Source: Hippopus hippopus (Eukaryota > Mollusca > Bivalvia > Cardiida > Cardiidae). From it: 64,000 nt of DNA. The notes under the pieces were generated by a model, which saw nothing but the letters and a program-made list of their open reading frames with translations, did not search any database and had not been told where the DNA came from. Below are positions 33,523-43,354 of this stretch, in pieces (within the stretch, counting starts at the first letter, position 1; each line of letters begins with the position of its first letter). The position numbers and the translations under genes were made by a program. The stretch spans positions 17,635,859 to 17,699,858 of the forward strand of contig OX328099.1 of assembly GCA_946811185.2 (NCBI GenBank), read 5' to 3'.

Positions 33523-33729
33523 ATTATGTTAAAACTATTCAGTCATTCAGTTAGTAATAATGAAACCCAGGAAGAACAAAAATGATTGCGCTGCTGCCAT
33601 GGTGTGTCTGAGAAGGCTTTCGAAAGTGAAATATAAATGCTTTGAAAATAGAATATGAATGCCAGGCATTCTTTATCCAAGTATCCACCTTATAACTCAT
33701 TTCTGGGACAAATGTGTAACGGAAAGGGA

Positions 33730-33830
33730 AATAATGTGTTTTTAACCAATGGAAAACATTTTAGAAAAGTGGAAATTTGCTTGTCACCAGCAATTTATCC
33801 TTTGTCCACAGTATTTCCAGAGCTGTTAAC
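33730..33830. repeat. TTAA hairpin MITE, decayed core
   Basis: Only GGAAAACATTTTAGAAAAGT and CACCAGCAATTTATCC remain. Confidence 0.45.
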
Positions 33831-34475
33831 TGTTGGTGCATTAAGATTCATATTTGTTGGGTTACATCATTAGCTAGAGGCAGAAATGAAATGGCTGACC
33901 ACATCTGTGACTTTAATTAATGAAGGCGCTTGTCTAGTTTAAAACTTACTATGTATGGTTTTGACTTAAAGCTGATTGGGATTGCATTTAGTTTTATCAT
34001 ACTCTTTGACTCTTTGTCACTGAGGTTCATGTTCCATAAATGTTTGGGTTTCGCGATTCTGAAATTACGTGTGAATATCAGATACACAAATTTCATTGTG
34101 GGGATATACGATGTTTTTGTAATCTTTGTCCTGAGGAAAATGAAATCAAAATATTTTTGTCATAGTTTCTACTCTTTTTGAGTACATGTACTTTCATTTT
34201 AGAGTAGGTTGAGTAAACCTGAGGTATCTGGAAATAATAAAAATACCAAAGCATTAAAAAAAAGATGTAGCAGACATTATGAAGAGATGATTAACCTTAC
34301 CACACAATTTTCAAAATAACACAAAACACTTTTCTAAATCTAACTTTTACATCTCTGAAAGAAATGATAACATCCTCATAAAAAAGTTTAACTGCAAAAC
34401 AAAAATTTTACTGGGCTTCCCAAACCTTTCAAAACACATAGATGAAAGGTTAGGTTGCAGATGATACCTTTGGCT
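33831..34475. other. intronic sequence without recognised feature
   Basis: An 83-codon frame with a hydrophobic start lies here (ATG 33951) but lacks a good phase-1 donor; see rejected items. Confidence 0.5.
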
Positions 34476-34697
34476 TTAACTCTTTACCACACAATCTGGG
34501 GTTATAATGTCTCTTAGGATGAGGGTGTTTGAAAATATTGAAGGAACAGGAGAAAATGCTGGTAACCAGCATTTTTCTTCTATTGCCACCATGTTTTCCA
34601 CCCCTTAAAAAGCTATTTCAGTTTTTGAAGCACTTGTCGTCTGCAATTGCTTTGAAATTGGACTAGTCTAAAATTTTGTTGTTTGGCAAAAAGTTAA
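34476..34697 (-). repeat. TTAA hairpin MITE
   Basis: B half diverged (GGGGTTATAATGTCTC); A-end GTTGTTTGGCAAAAAGTTAA. Confidence 0.82.
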
Positions 34698-34955
34698 TCC
34701 GTGACTTCTTGCAGAGATATGTGAATTGTGAGATAAATGATTATATCAAGTGGCTTTAAGTTGTTTGCTAGTCTAATTTGTGAAAAAATGGCCAACAAAA
34801 ATTGTCTGTGAAGATGGCCTTTTTGGCCTGGAATTTCATTTGAAAGGTCACAGCAGTCATTATTTTCTAAAAATTTTTATGTAAAAACAAAAGTTTCTCT
34901 AGGAAGCAAAGTATGGAAAATTAGTAAGATAGAATAGACAGTACTATTTTTATGT
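34698..34955. other. intronic sequence without recognised feature
   Basis: No supported gene or repeat. Confidence 0.5.
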
Positions 34956-35179
34956 ATAACTCTTTACCAAACAACAAAATTTTAGACCAGTCAAAATTAG
35001 AAAGCATCTGCAGACAACAAAATAAATGTGACTGAAAAACTAAAATTTGTTTTTGGAAGGGAAGAAAACATTTTGGGAAAAGCCAAAAATGCTGGTTATA
35101 AGCATTTTCTTCTTTTTCCACAATGTTTCAAAAGGCTGTTTTCCCAGAATCATGGAAAGTCGGGATAATAAAGGGATAA
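34956..35179 (+). repeat. TTAA hairpin MITE 60 bp upstream of a candidate exon
   Basis: Flanks mutated to ATAA on both sides; hairpin arms have drifted (TTTTGGGAAAAGCCAAAAAT). Confidence 0.82.
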
Positions 35180-35238
35180 GATAGAAAGTAATGTTTTTAT
35201 GTATAAATAAACTAAAGTGATTGTCCAAATTGATTCAG

Positions 35239-35310
35239 GGGCCAGCAATTATACAAGGGAAGTTGATGATGCTGAATATATTGGCTTCTTTGATTATGTT
35301 GTAAATCTCA
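35239..35310 (+). CDS. candidate 72-nt exon upstream of Ig1 (acidic, Tyr-rich), phase 1-1
   Basis: The segment lies between an acceptor ending GATTCAG and a strong donor GTAAGT (35311). In phase 1 it is open for 24 codons: GASNYTREVDDAEYIG followed by FFDYVVNL. It has one N-glycosylation sequon (NYT) and acidic residues beside tyrosines (DDAEY, FDY), a context seen at tyrosine-sulfation sites. Phase and length let it splice to the 35701 exon and then to Ig1 in frame. The polypyrimidine tract is poor. I do not recognise a homolog. It could be an N-terminal extension of the LAR-type protein, an alternative exon, or part of a nested gene. Confidence 0.5.
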
Positions 35311-35700
35311 GTAAGTTGTTTGACAATATTTAAAGAACTAACTAAACTTTCATAAATGTGTTCAAATGACATGAACTTAAAATTTCATAAAGAATGTTAG
35401 ATAAAAAAAGATTTCCATGTTCACTCAAAAAACATGACTCTTTTCTGTATTCTCAGAAATTTACTGAAAATATTGTCAGAATCATTTTGCAGAAGTAATT
35501 AGATTTTTTCTAGATTTGTTGCATGAAAACTAATTAATTTTGGTAAAATTTTGTTCTGGAAGTACATAACAGCATATTATGGAAAAAAACAGCACAATTT
35601 GTGGTTTGGCAGAGCAAAATTGTTAAATCAACAAATTTAAAAGGGAAAATTTAGATATAGCTATTACCATGGTAACAGATTACTAAAATTTGAATTACAG

Positions 35701-35772
35701 ATAATGATACAATGACTGCCGATACAAAAGTGCCTACATTTGAATTTCCTGAATACCATGATGAGTCTTCTC
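35701..35772 (+). CDS. candidate 72-nt exon upstream of Ig1 (acidic), phase 1-1
   Basis: The acceptor is TTTGAATTACAG with a possible branch site TTACTAAAA, and the donor is GTAAGT at 35773. In phase 1 it reads NDTMTADTKVPTFEFPEYHD then ESS; the terminal c joins the Ig1 exon as c|cc (Pro). Like the 35239 exon it is exactly 72 nt and holds an N-glycosylation sequon (NDT), a spaced acidic residue and an aromatic-acidic-Tyr end (FPEY versus FFDY), so the two may be an old exon duplication. The splice sites are better than those of its partner. The product is unknown; an extracellular linker is likely if it is spliced to Ig1. Confidence 0.55.
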
Positions 35773-36098
35773 GTAAGTGAATGCAAAAGGTGGATTCAAT
35801 GTCGAAATAGCCATCTTTTTTTTTGTACATTTACATCTGTTTATACCATGACTTAGGTATTGTGTTCAAATAAAAGATTTAAGGATAATTCTGCAACTTT
35901 TGGAATTAGTCTCATCTGTTGTTTTTTTTTTTTCAATTTTTCTAAATAGAAAAACATACAGGAAGAATAATTTGAGACAAATAATGCCTCATGGCAATGA
36001 CAATCAAGAGATTGAAGCAGTTTGTGACACCAATGGATAAATTGCTCCATATGAGTACTTCTATACTGCTACTGCCTTAAGATGTGTTTTTTTTTTCG

Positions 36099-36180
36099 AA
36101 GTCTTTACCACATGACAAATTGTTAGACTTATCCAAATTGAAAGCATTTGCAGACAACAAAAATTAAATAAGACTGATAT
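36099..36180 (+). repeat. TTAA hairpin MITE, A-end fragment
   Basis: TCTTTACCACATGACAAATT and CCAAATTGAAAGCATTTGC; no hairpin. Confidence 0.7.
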
Positions 36181-36305
36181 ATGCAGCTTTTGACAGCTGA
36201 CTTACAAAATTTAATGTAAATGCTTTGACTTCATAAGGATCATTAGGTTTTGTAATTATTATTCTTTGTGTTTACACAGATATTTAAAATACTTTTAATG
36301 TGCAG

Positions 36306-36481
36306 ATTTAGAATGTCTTAAAACATCTGATGAAAAAGTACCATGTGGTTTTCCAGACCTATCAAAATTGATTATTACAAGTGGAAAAAAAGAATGCTGT
36401 CATATAAGTGAGAGGACTCAATTCACCCATTCCTGCACAGGATACTTTCAGACGTCCATAAAAAAAAACGAAACATGCTAG
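36306..36481 (+). CDS. candidate alternative terminal exon, cysteine-rich, trefoil-like
   Basis: After an acceptor-like TTTTAATGTGCAG the phase-1 frame stays open for 57 codons and then meets TAG (36479). It holds six cysteines in the order C-x9-C-x16-CC-x11-C-x13-C, including ECLKTSDEKVPCGFPDLS and KKECCHIS. The spacing and the CGFPxLS...CC core resemble a P-type (trefoil) domain, but the Cys expected between CGFP and CC is absent and the stop directly follows the last Cys. It is phase-compatible with the 35701 exon (c|at, His). No internal donor or clear polyadenylation signal is visible. It could be a short secreted isoform end, a decayed exon, or chance. Confidence 0.3.
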
Positions 36482-37309
36482 GGAGTGGGGAACTTTAAGA
36501 AGAAAATGTCATCTTCATAGGATACATTGTGAAAAAAAGAGCAATTATTAATATAAACAGATAATAGCTCCTTTTCTCACATCAGTTTTAAAGGTGGCCC
36601 TTCAGATTTTGGGACGAACATTTTAAAAAAATACAAAAAAATCATCCTTATACTCCAAAAGCCTTTTAATTTTCATTCATAAAACCCCAGTAGTTGAAAA
36701 CCATCCGACAACAAGAGAAATTAGAGATTTACTACGGCCAAGGTCGACACCGACGGGAAACACGGTCTATTTTTACATGAGCAACTCGCTAATTTACATA
36801 CCGGAAATACACAGACGAAGCTTCAAACATAACATTCGAAGACATTATGGAAAATAATTACATGTTTGTTATGTTATGGAATTTAAGCGTCATTAGTCAC
36901 ATGCCAGTCACTTGACATTCCCACAATGCTTTTTTGATTTATGGCGCGAAATCTAAAAATACCTTAAGAGGCTACGTAGCCTTTTAAGGGAACACCATCA
37001 AAAAAAAATTTTTTTTTGTAATTTTATGATTCTTAATTATTGATGATTTGTATTGTTTTTTCATATGAATTTCAGTAATATATATAATTTTTAATTTGGT
37101 GAGATGTGAAAAATCTAAATACCCACCTTTAAAAGCAGCGCACTATCACAAGACAATGTGCTGTAACTGTATCATTATGTAAATGAGTTACTCAAACATG
37201 GCAGTCAGTAGAGAAATCACTCATATTGATCAATTTTTAAGATTTTCACATGAAAACTTGAGGTATTGTCCAATTAACATTTAGCAGAAAGATACTTTGT
37301 AGTTTTTCA
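36482..37309. other. intron segment with a possible CpG-richer TIR element (about 36588-37002)
   Basis: Approximate inverted ends AGGTGGCCCTTCA and, reversed from the right, GGTGTTCCCTTAA. The interior has CpGs unlike its surroundings (AAGGTCGACACCGACGGG). No frame; weak call. Confidence 0.35.
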
Positions 37310-37522
37310 TTGTTTTACCTGATGACAAAATTTTAGTCTTGTCCATATCAGATCAGCAGTACTGTTTTGCAGAAGAGTCATATAAAATGTGGCAGAAGAA
37401 ATGGGCTTAATCTACAGAAGGTTGTTGTTGGAAATAAAAAGAATGCTGGTTTTAGACAATGTTTTCTAAAAGCCTTTTTTTTTCAGGATTGTAATAACAG
37501 GAATTGTTTGGTAAAGGTTTAA
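37310..37522 (+). repeat. TTAA hairpin MITE, decayed
   Basis: ACCTGATGACAAAATTTTAG A-end, B-end GAATTGTTTGGTAAAGG; hairpin nearly gone. Confidence 0.72.
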
Positions 37523-37660
37523 ATAATGATGTAATGATAAACAAACCTAGTCCTAAATCCAGGTAATTTGGTCTTCTTTATTACTGAGCATCATTGTATC
37601 AGCTGATTAGTTGACTCATCATAGAAAGGAGAACTAAAACTAAAATTAATAACTAATAGA

Positions 37661-38111
37661 TTAGCTCTTTACCATACACCAAAAATTTAACTCTTTACCA
37701 AATGACAAAATTTAGGCTGGTCCAAATTGACAGCATTTGCAGACAACAAAATAAATGTGGAACAGAAGTTGAAATTTGTTTTGGAAAGAACAGAAAACAT
37801 CGTAGGAAAAGGAGAAAATGTTGGTTACCAGCATTTTCTCCTTTTCCAACAATGTTTTCTAAAGCTTTCTTTCTGAGTGTCATTAAAAGTCGGGATTGTG
37901 TGGTAAAGGGTTAAACAAGTACAAATTGAAAGAATTTGCCGACAGCAATTTAAATGTGGCTTAAATGATAGAATTTGTCTTGATAGGACAGAAGACACTT
38001 TGGAAAAAGGAGAAAATGCTGGTAACAAGCATTTTCTCCTTTTCCTACAATGTTTTTAAAAGACCTCTTTCTCAGGTTATTAAAACTCAGGATTGCGTGG
38101 TAAAGAGTTGA
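37661..38111 (+). repeat. TTAA hairpin MITE, outer copy of a self-nest
   Basis: Left 30 bp (CTCTTTACCATACACCAAAA) stop at TTAA 37687; resumes at 37911 as TTAAACAAGTACAAATTGAA and continues through hairpin and B-end. Confidence 0.82.
37687..37914 (+). repeat. TTAA hairpin MITE, inner copy of a self-nest
   Basis: Complete copy; the host break lies in the A-end AAAATTTTAGAC, where this host carried TTAA. Confidence 0.88.
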
Positions 38112-38320
38112 CCCTTCACCACACAGTCCATAGTTTTAACATACCTAATAAAACAAGCTTTTGAAAACATTGTGTGAATACAAAAAATGCTGGTAACCAG
38201 CATTTTGTCCTTTTCCCACAATGTTTTCTACCCTTTTATTGACAAATCCCATCATTTGAACAACATATCAGTTGCAAATACTTTCACTTTGGACAAATCT
38301 TAAACTTAGTAAAGAGTTTC
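38108..38320 (-). repeat. TTAA hairpin MITE
   Basis: Shares TTGA 38108-38111 with the outer copy to its left; A-end lost most of TTGTCGTTTGG. Confidence 0.77.
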
Positions 38321-38576
38321 ACGGTCATTATGACATTTTAGAAAATGAAATCCTTAAATCTTTTATTTGCAGTTTGTAAATGTGATTGTCAGCTTTCAGT
38401 TATTGTAGAATAAGTAACCAGGTTTCAATCATCTGTTTGAAAAGGAAAATACTGCTGAACTTGCACAATAAATAGTTGGCCTTTTCCTACAAACAAATTT
38501 CCAGCAGCCAACTTGGAAAACACTATTGTAGCATAGGAATAATCTGCATGAATGAGAGATTTATGGATAGATAAAT

Positions 38577-38646
38577 GTTAAAATATTGTGGCAAAAGGAG
38601 AAATTGCCTCATGATAGTAGTTGTTTGCCACAATGTTTTCAAAAGT
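38577..38646. repeat. TTAA hairpin MITE, decayed core
   Basis: AAAATATTGTGGCAAAAGGAG and TTTGCCACAATGTTTTC only. Confidence 0.6.
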
Positions 38647-38698
38647 AGCGTGAAGCAAGACAAGAAAAGTCACTTGTTGAACTCTTTGGTTTACATGT

Positions 38699-38859
38699 TT
38701 AACTCTACTACACATAATTACATGTGGTGCAAATGATCTGACTTCTTTTTCAAAGGACCGAAAACATAGTGGGAAAAGGAGAAAATGCTGGTAACAATGC
38801 TTTTAAAACAATTCACCCAAAGGATTGTTAAAACTAAAGATTATTTGGTAAAGGGTTAA
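38699..38859 (+). repeat. TTAA hairpin MITE, internally deleted
   Basis: 161 bp; the A-end lacks its GAAAGCATTTGC block and the right hairpin arm is missing. Confidence 0.75.
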
Positions 38860-39105
38860 GGTGTATACTGCAGGTCTATTAGCAGCATTTATTTCTGCTC
38901 ATGATTTTCGTGCGCTATTGTTTGCTGAAAGATACTGTTCTTCTTTAAAGTTAAAATGTAACAGCAAAGTTTAAAAAAAGCAAAAAGTCCATTTAAAGTG
39001 TCAGTAGAGTTTGACACCCTGTATCAGATTATCCTCATTAGAATATGTCAAAACAAGATTCAAATGTCACTTCTGGACGTCATATTGAAATCTTTCTAAC
39101 GACAC
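38860..39105. other. intronic sequence without recognised feature
   Basis: No supported gene or repeat. Confidence 0.5.
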
Positions 39106-39735
39106 ACTTTTGAACTTGTTTAATTTAAAGGCATTTGCAGACAACAAATGTCTGGTTGTATTGGTGGTCTTTGTCTTTGAAGGATAGAAAACATTGTGGG
39201 AAAAAGAGAAAATGCTTGTTATTAGCATTTTCTTTTTTTCCCACATTGTTTTCTACTGTATCTGATAAAAGTCCCATTCTTTATGTCTCAATAATTTCTT
39301 CATCTGCAAATGCATTCAATTTGGATCTGTTTAAGAAATAATCTTCTTTCTATCGTAGTTTATCGTTCAATAAACCACAGTTGTGAGTTATGAGGCACAA
39401 TAAATAATCCACGAGGGCGATAGCCTGAGTGGTTTATACATTGCGCCTCATAACTGACAACGTGGTTTATTGAATGATAAACCACGATAGAAAGAAGATT
39501 ATTTCGATTCTAACATGACCAATTCTTTATGAAAGGAAAACAAGTTCATCCATAGAGTAAAAACGTGGATGAAGACTATGTTCTATTGAATAACTCACTA
39601 ACTTACTTTATACAAAATGACGTCACTCTGCATGGAATGTCGTAGATTTTACCACGCTTTCCTTGCACTGTGTTTATAGAGCCGAATTCGCGTGTCATGT
39701 TAGAATTAGAATTTAATCGTTTGGTAAAGGGTTAA
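39106..39735. repeat. TTAA hairpin MITE with A-type halves on both sides, split by a foldback
   Basis: Left half has GGCATTTGCAGACAACAAAT and right half CATCTGCAAATGCATTCAAT, i.e. the A sequence twice in inverted orientation around the hairpin. The right end resumes after the 39332-39712 foldback as TTTAATCGTTTGGTAAAGGG. Confidence 0.7.
39332..39712. mobile_element. foldback element with ~80 bp arms
   Basis: AATAATCTTCTTTCTATCG, TTTATCGTTCAATAAACCAC and TTATGAGGC are repeated inverted at 39431-39507 around GGGCGATAGCCTG. The outer 3' part holds TGACGTCA-like TGACGTCACTC and ends CATGTTAGAATTAGAA, an inverted match to TTCTAACATG at 39508. No coding frame. Confidence 0.72.
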
Positions 39736-39817
39736 AGTCCAGTTGGTATCCGGATGAGTACATTTGCACTCATAATTGTATGGATAAGGACACATTTGAA
39801 AATCAGGGTCCCATTTC

Positions 39818-39948
39818 ACCAACCATTCTCAAGAAAATTTTTGTTTAATTCTATATTTAGAAATTAACACAATTTCTGATTGGCTAAACCATTTGATTTA
39901 GCCAATCAGAAGTTGTGTTACGTTCAAATTTAAACAATCTTGGAGAAT
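39818..39948. repeat. ~125-bp palindromic foldback
   Basis: AACACAATTTCTGATTGGCT pairs with AGCCAATCAGAAGTTGTGTT; outer pairing CATTCTCAAGA / TCTTGGAGAAT. Confidence 0.8.
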
Positions 39949-40321
39949 AAGACTAAGGCTTATTGAAATATTATCTGTGTTTAGGGTTTCCTGACCCTAC
40001 GTAGAAAATTCTGCCGACCCTAAACTTTTTACGCTACAATTGAAAAAAAAAAATCTGTCGGATATGATTTCGGTATACGGTCCATGTAAAAAGTTTCTGG
40101 AAAAGAAAAGAAGTCCCTACCTACCCTGCCTATAGCATCTCGGACCAAACCCCTAAACAAAGATATTTTTTTGTTAGGCCTAAGGACTGAATGGTTAAAA
40201 ATGGTTAGTTTTATTATGTCCAGGTATTTCAAATGAACAGTGTAGTTGTACAGCATCTGGTGGTCAAGGCATTTGGTTTCTTGAACCCATGGGGTGCTAA
40301 GTAAACCTTCGGTTGTATTTG
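39949..40321. other. intronic sequence without recognised feature
   Basis: Slightly CpG-containing; no supported feature. Confidence 0.5.
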
Positions 40322-40375
40322 CAGACAGTGTAGATCACACAGAATGTGCATTCTTGTCTTTGATCTGCTCTTCTG
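40322..40375. repeat. R2 palindromic repeat, short
   Basis: GACAGTGTAGATCACACAGA, then TTGATCTGCTCTTCTG; arms partly deleted. Confidence 0.55.
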
Positions 40376-40609
40376 TTAACCTTTACTGTACGATCCCGAG
40401 TTTTAACAACCCTGAGAAACAGGCCATTTGAAAACATTTGTGGGCAAAGCAGAAAATGCTGGAAACCAGCATTTTCTCCTTTTCTCACAAATGTTATCTA
40501 CCATATCACAGACAAATTCCATCATTTGAGTCACATCTTCATCTTTGTTGTCTGCAACTGCTTTCATTTTGGACAAGTATTAAATTTTGTTGTTTGGTAA
40601 AGAGTTTAA
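40376..40609 (-). repeat. TTAA hairpin MITE 135 bp upstream of the Ig1 exon
   Basis: Complete; loop changed to GCTGGAAACCAGC; TTAA both sides. Confidence 0.9.
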
Positions 40610-40743
40610 CATTCAGGCAGTAGAGTAGTCTTGTTATTGCAATCAGCTTTTTCCTTTGACTAAAAAAGACCATTTTCTTCAACTAGTGCCCCATGGGTTA
40701 ATAAAGAAGCTACTTTCTAAGATTTATATTTTTCTCTTTTCAG

Positions 40744-41037
40744 CCGGACCACAAATCACATATGCACCAAAAGATACCAAAGTGTCAGAATCATCCATCG
40801 TTAGTTTTTTCTGCAAAGCATCGGGTAACCCACCGCCAGAATTCCGATGGGAACGCGACGGCAAAGTTCTGAATTCCCAGCGAAAAAGATACAACATAAT
40901 CAAAATGCCACATGGAAGTGTGTTAAGAATCGAGCCAGTCAGCAAGAAAAAGGACGATGCAGTCTTTACATGCCTGGCAAAGAACGAGTATGGGGAAAAG
41001 CGTGCCAATGTTACCTTACATGTATATCCAATGAATA
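40744..41037 (+). CDS. Lar: LAR-type receptor tyrosine phosphatase, Ig1 exon (98 codons, phase 1-1)
   Basis: This exon encodes the first extracellular immunoglobulin domain of a LAR-family receptor tyrosine phosphatase, a single-pass neuronal adhesion and synapse-organising receptor. The acceptor is TTTTTCTCTTTTCAG and the donor GTAAGT at 41038; the length is 294 nt and both ends are phase 1, as is usual for Ig exons. The frame reads from about PQITYAPKDTKVSES, through the B-strand Cys in FFCKASGNPPPEFRW with its core Trp, to the F-strand Cys in AVFTCLAKNEYG. The motif NSQR and the E-strand VLRIEP match the Ig1 of vertebrate PTPRS/PTPRD/LAR. One N-glycosylation sequon (NVT) lies near the end. 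The basic cluster used for heparan sulfate binding in vertebrates is weak here (ERDGK before NSQR, then KR after). A MITE ends 135 bp upstream. Confidence 0.93.
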
Positions 41038-41229
41038 GTAAGTATTAAGTGTGATTTTGTTCGTAATTCCATACCTTGCCCTGCAAATACTTGTTGAGAA
41101 TTGAAACCTGCAGTGCTTTCCCAGCGTTTTTACCCGGAATGAGCCAAGTTTGAAATTTTTGCCTAGAAGTGTGTACCACTAGACCCTAGAGACATCAGTC
41201 TATTTTGTACTAGATATTTGATACGGTAT

Positions 41230-41446
41230 TTAACCTGTCAAGAGAGGACAAAGTTTTAGACTCGCCAAAATTCATTTTTTTTTGCCAATGACAGCTTGTC
41301 TCAAGTGCTTTGATCTTTCAATGATGGGTTACATAAAACATTGTGGGAAAAGGAGAAAATGCTGGTTACCAGCATTTTCTCCTTTTCTCACACCATTTTC
41401 AAAACCAGTCTTGCATGAAAACTCCAGATTGTTTGGTAAAAGGTGA
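41230..41446 (+). repeat. TTAA hairpin MITE
   Basis: A half strongly diverged with a T9 run; hairpin near perfect. Confidence 0.82.
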
Positions 41447-42064
41447 AAAAATGAAATTTAAATGTCTTTGCCAATTCAATACATATTAACTAAATCTACG
41501 ATCACTAGAGACCAGTTCTGATGACTTACAGACTTGCAAAACTTGCCGATCTTGAAAACTAAATCAATTTTCATCAACCCTTTTCAATCAGTAACTTGAC
41601 CTTTAATTTCATATTCTTTTTGAGTTTAAATTAGTTAGAGAATTTTTATTATCTTGAAAGATTTGTTTGAATTTCTTATTTATGGCACATACCATTCATC
41701 AGAATTCATTGATGCTTCAAAGGCTGGATAGCATGCTAGGATTTCATCTTTATTAGTTGGACCATGCGATGAGATCTTCTTTTTACATACCTTTTATCAC
41801 ATTAAGGACAGTATTAGGTAATTTTTGGTACAGTATAAGTCAAGATCAGACTATAGAGAGGGTCCAGGTTGATCTTTGAAGTGCACTGTCTTATGTTTAT
41901 GAGTTTTCTTTAGACAAAATAGTTTATGAGTCTTGACTGTTGACTGAGAATATGCCTTTTATTTACGTAACGATTTATAAGTTAAAGGGGCATTAAACAA
42001 GATTTTGACCGTGTTTTTTTTTTTTAAAGGGGATGGGGGGAAAGGAGAAATTTTATTAAACGAA
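41447..42064. other. intronic sequence holding one R2 copy
   Basis: R2 palindrome at about 41827-41892 (GTCAAGATCAGACTATAGAG, GTCCAGGTTGATCTTTGAAG); otherwise nothing supported. Confidence 0.55.
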
Positions 42065-42288
42065 TTATCTGCGGTTGAACCTACAACCCTTAAAACCATA
42101 GAGGGCAACTCTACCTCTGAGCTTTTGTGTATCGTCAAGATATTTCGGTTTGATCCCTGCTGGCAGTGTTGGTGACAGGATAGTCTCTTTTGGCAAGGCA
42201 ATACAGAACACCAGCCTAGCACTGGGGAAACTATGGAACCACATGAGCTTGTGAGCTCATTATATAACTGAAATACCGTTTAAAACCA
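42065..42288 (+). mobile_element. tRNA-derived SINE (family 1), rearranged head
   Basis: Body GGCAAGGCAATACAGAACAC and CCAGCCTAGCACTGGGG, tail GTGAGCTCATTATATAACTG with B box TCGGTTTGATCCC. Left of it, 42065-42125 reads as a second tRNA-like head on the opposite strand (GCTCAGAGGTAGAG ... GTAGGTTCAACCGC). Confidence 0.65.
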
Positions 42289-42666
42289 CAAAAAGCAGAA
42301 TTCAAATAAACAATCGTTAAAAATTCTATCACCATGGTGATTTAGGAACATAATAGTGTAATGGAATCGAAATAACTTTGTCACAATATGCAAATGAGAA
42401 TATAAAATCTGTCTGCCTGAAAGAGATAAGCCCTTTCTTGAGTGGCTTGATCTGACTGAGATTGGGCTTTGAATATCATATGAGCTGGCAACCGGCTATT
42501 CATGACAAGATTTTGACTGGTTCCTGATTTCTGCTAGATAGTGCTGTCTCTTCTTTCTGTTGGACTGGTTTTTTGAGGGGAACCCTTGTGATGATTGCTG
42601 ACTGCTTTTCTTTATTGAATTATTGAAAATGAACTTTCAAAAAATATCCATTCCCCAGCATTTACC
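42289..42666. other. intronic sequence without recognised feature
   Basis: No supported gene or repeat. Confidence 0.5.
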
Positions 42667-42901
42667 TGAACTTTTTACCAAAGGACAGTATTTTATACTC
42701 ACCCAATTTCAAAGTTGTTTCAGATGACAAATTTAATGTGGCTCAGTTGATGAAACCTGACTCTTAAAGGGAAGAGAACATTGTGGGAAAATGTTATAAT
42801 GTTAGTGCTGGTGACTAGCATTTTCTCCTTTTCCCACAATGTTTCCATAAGGCTTCTTCCCCAGGGTCTTTAAAAGTTGGAATTGTGTGGTAAAGGGTTA
42901 A
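42667..42901 (+). repeat. TTAA hairpin MITE
   Basis: Left arm carries an insertion (ATGTTATAATGTTAGTGC); B-end clean, directly followed by TTAA of the next copy. Confidence 0.82.
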
Positions 42902-43354
42902 TTAACCCTTTACCACACAATTCTGAGTTTTAACAACCCTAAGAAAGAGGCCTTCTGAAAACATTGTTGGTAAAGAGAAAACGCTGGTAACCAGCATTTT
43001 CTCCTTTTTCCACAATATTTTCTACGCTATCAAAGAAAATTTACATCATTTAAGCATCATTTAACCCTTTACCACACAATACTGAGTTTTAACGACCCGG
43101 AGCAAGAAGCCTATTGAAAACATTGTGGAAAAAGGAGAAAATGCTGGTAACCAGCGTTTTCTCCTTTTCCCACAATGTTTTCTTCTCTTTAAGACACCAA
43201 TACCATCATTTGAGCTACATTAGATTTGTCATCTGCAAATACTTTCAATTTGGACCAGTCTAAAATTTTGTCATATGGCAAAGGGTTAAAGTGTTGTCTG
43301 CAAATGCTTTCAAGTTTGATAAGTTTAAAACTTTGTTGTGTGATAAACAATTAA
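42902..43354 (-). repeat. TTAA hairpin MITE, outer copy of a self-nest
   Basis: B-end and hairpin at 42902-43070; broken at CATCATTTAA, resumes at 43290 with AGTGTTGTCTGCAAATGC and ends GATAAACAATTAA. Confidence 0.83.
43071..43289 (-). repeat. TTAA hairpin MITE, inner copy of a self-nest
   Basis: Complete copy in the internal TTAA of the host A half (consensus CACATTTAATTTGTCGTC). Confidence 0.9.

Noticed and set aside
33951..34068. ATG with a hydrophobic stretch (LIGIAFSFIILFDSLSL) as the signal-peptide exon
   Set aside because: The only phase-1 donor (GTGTGA at 34069) is poor, the peptide continues hydrophobic and basic without a clear cleavage site, and upstream promoter evidence is absent.
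40724..41008. Antisense frame of 94 codons over the Ig1 exon
   Set aside because: Shadow of the well-supported sense exon.
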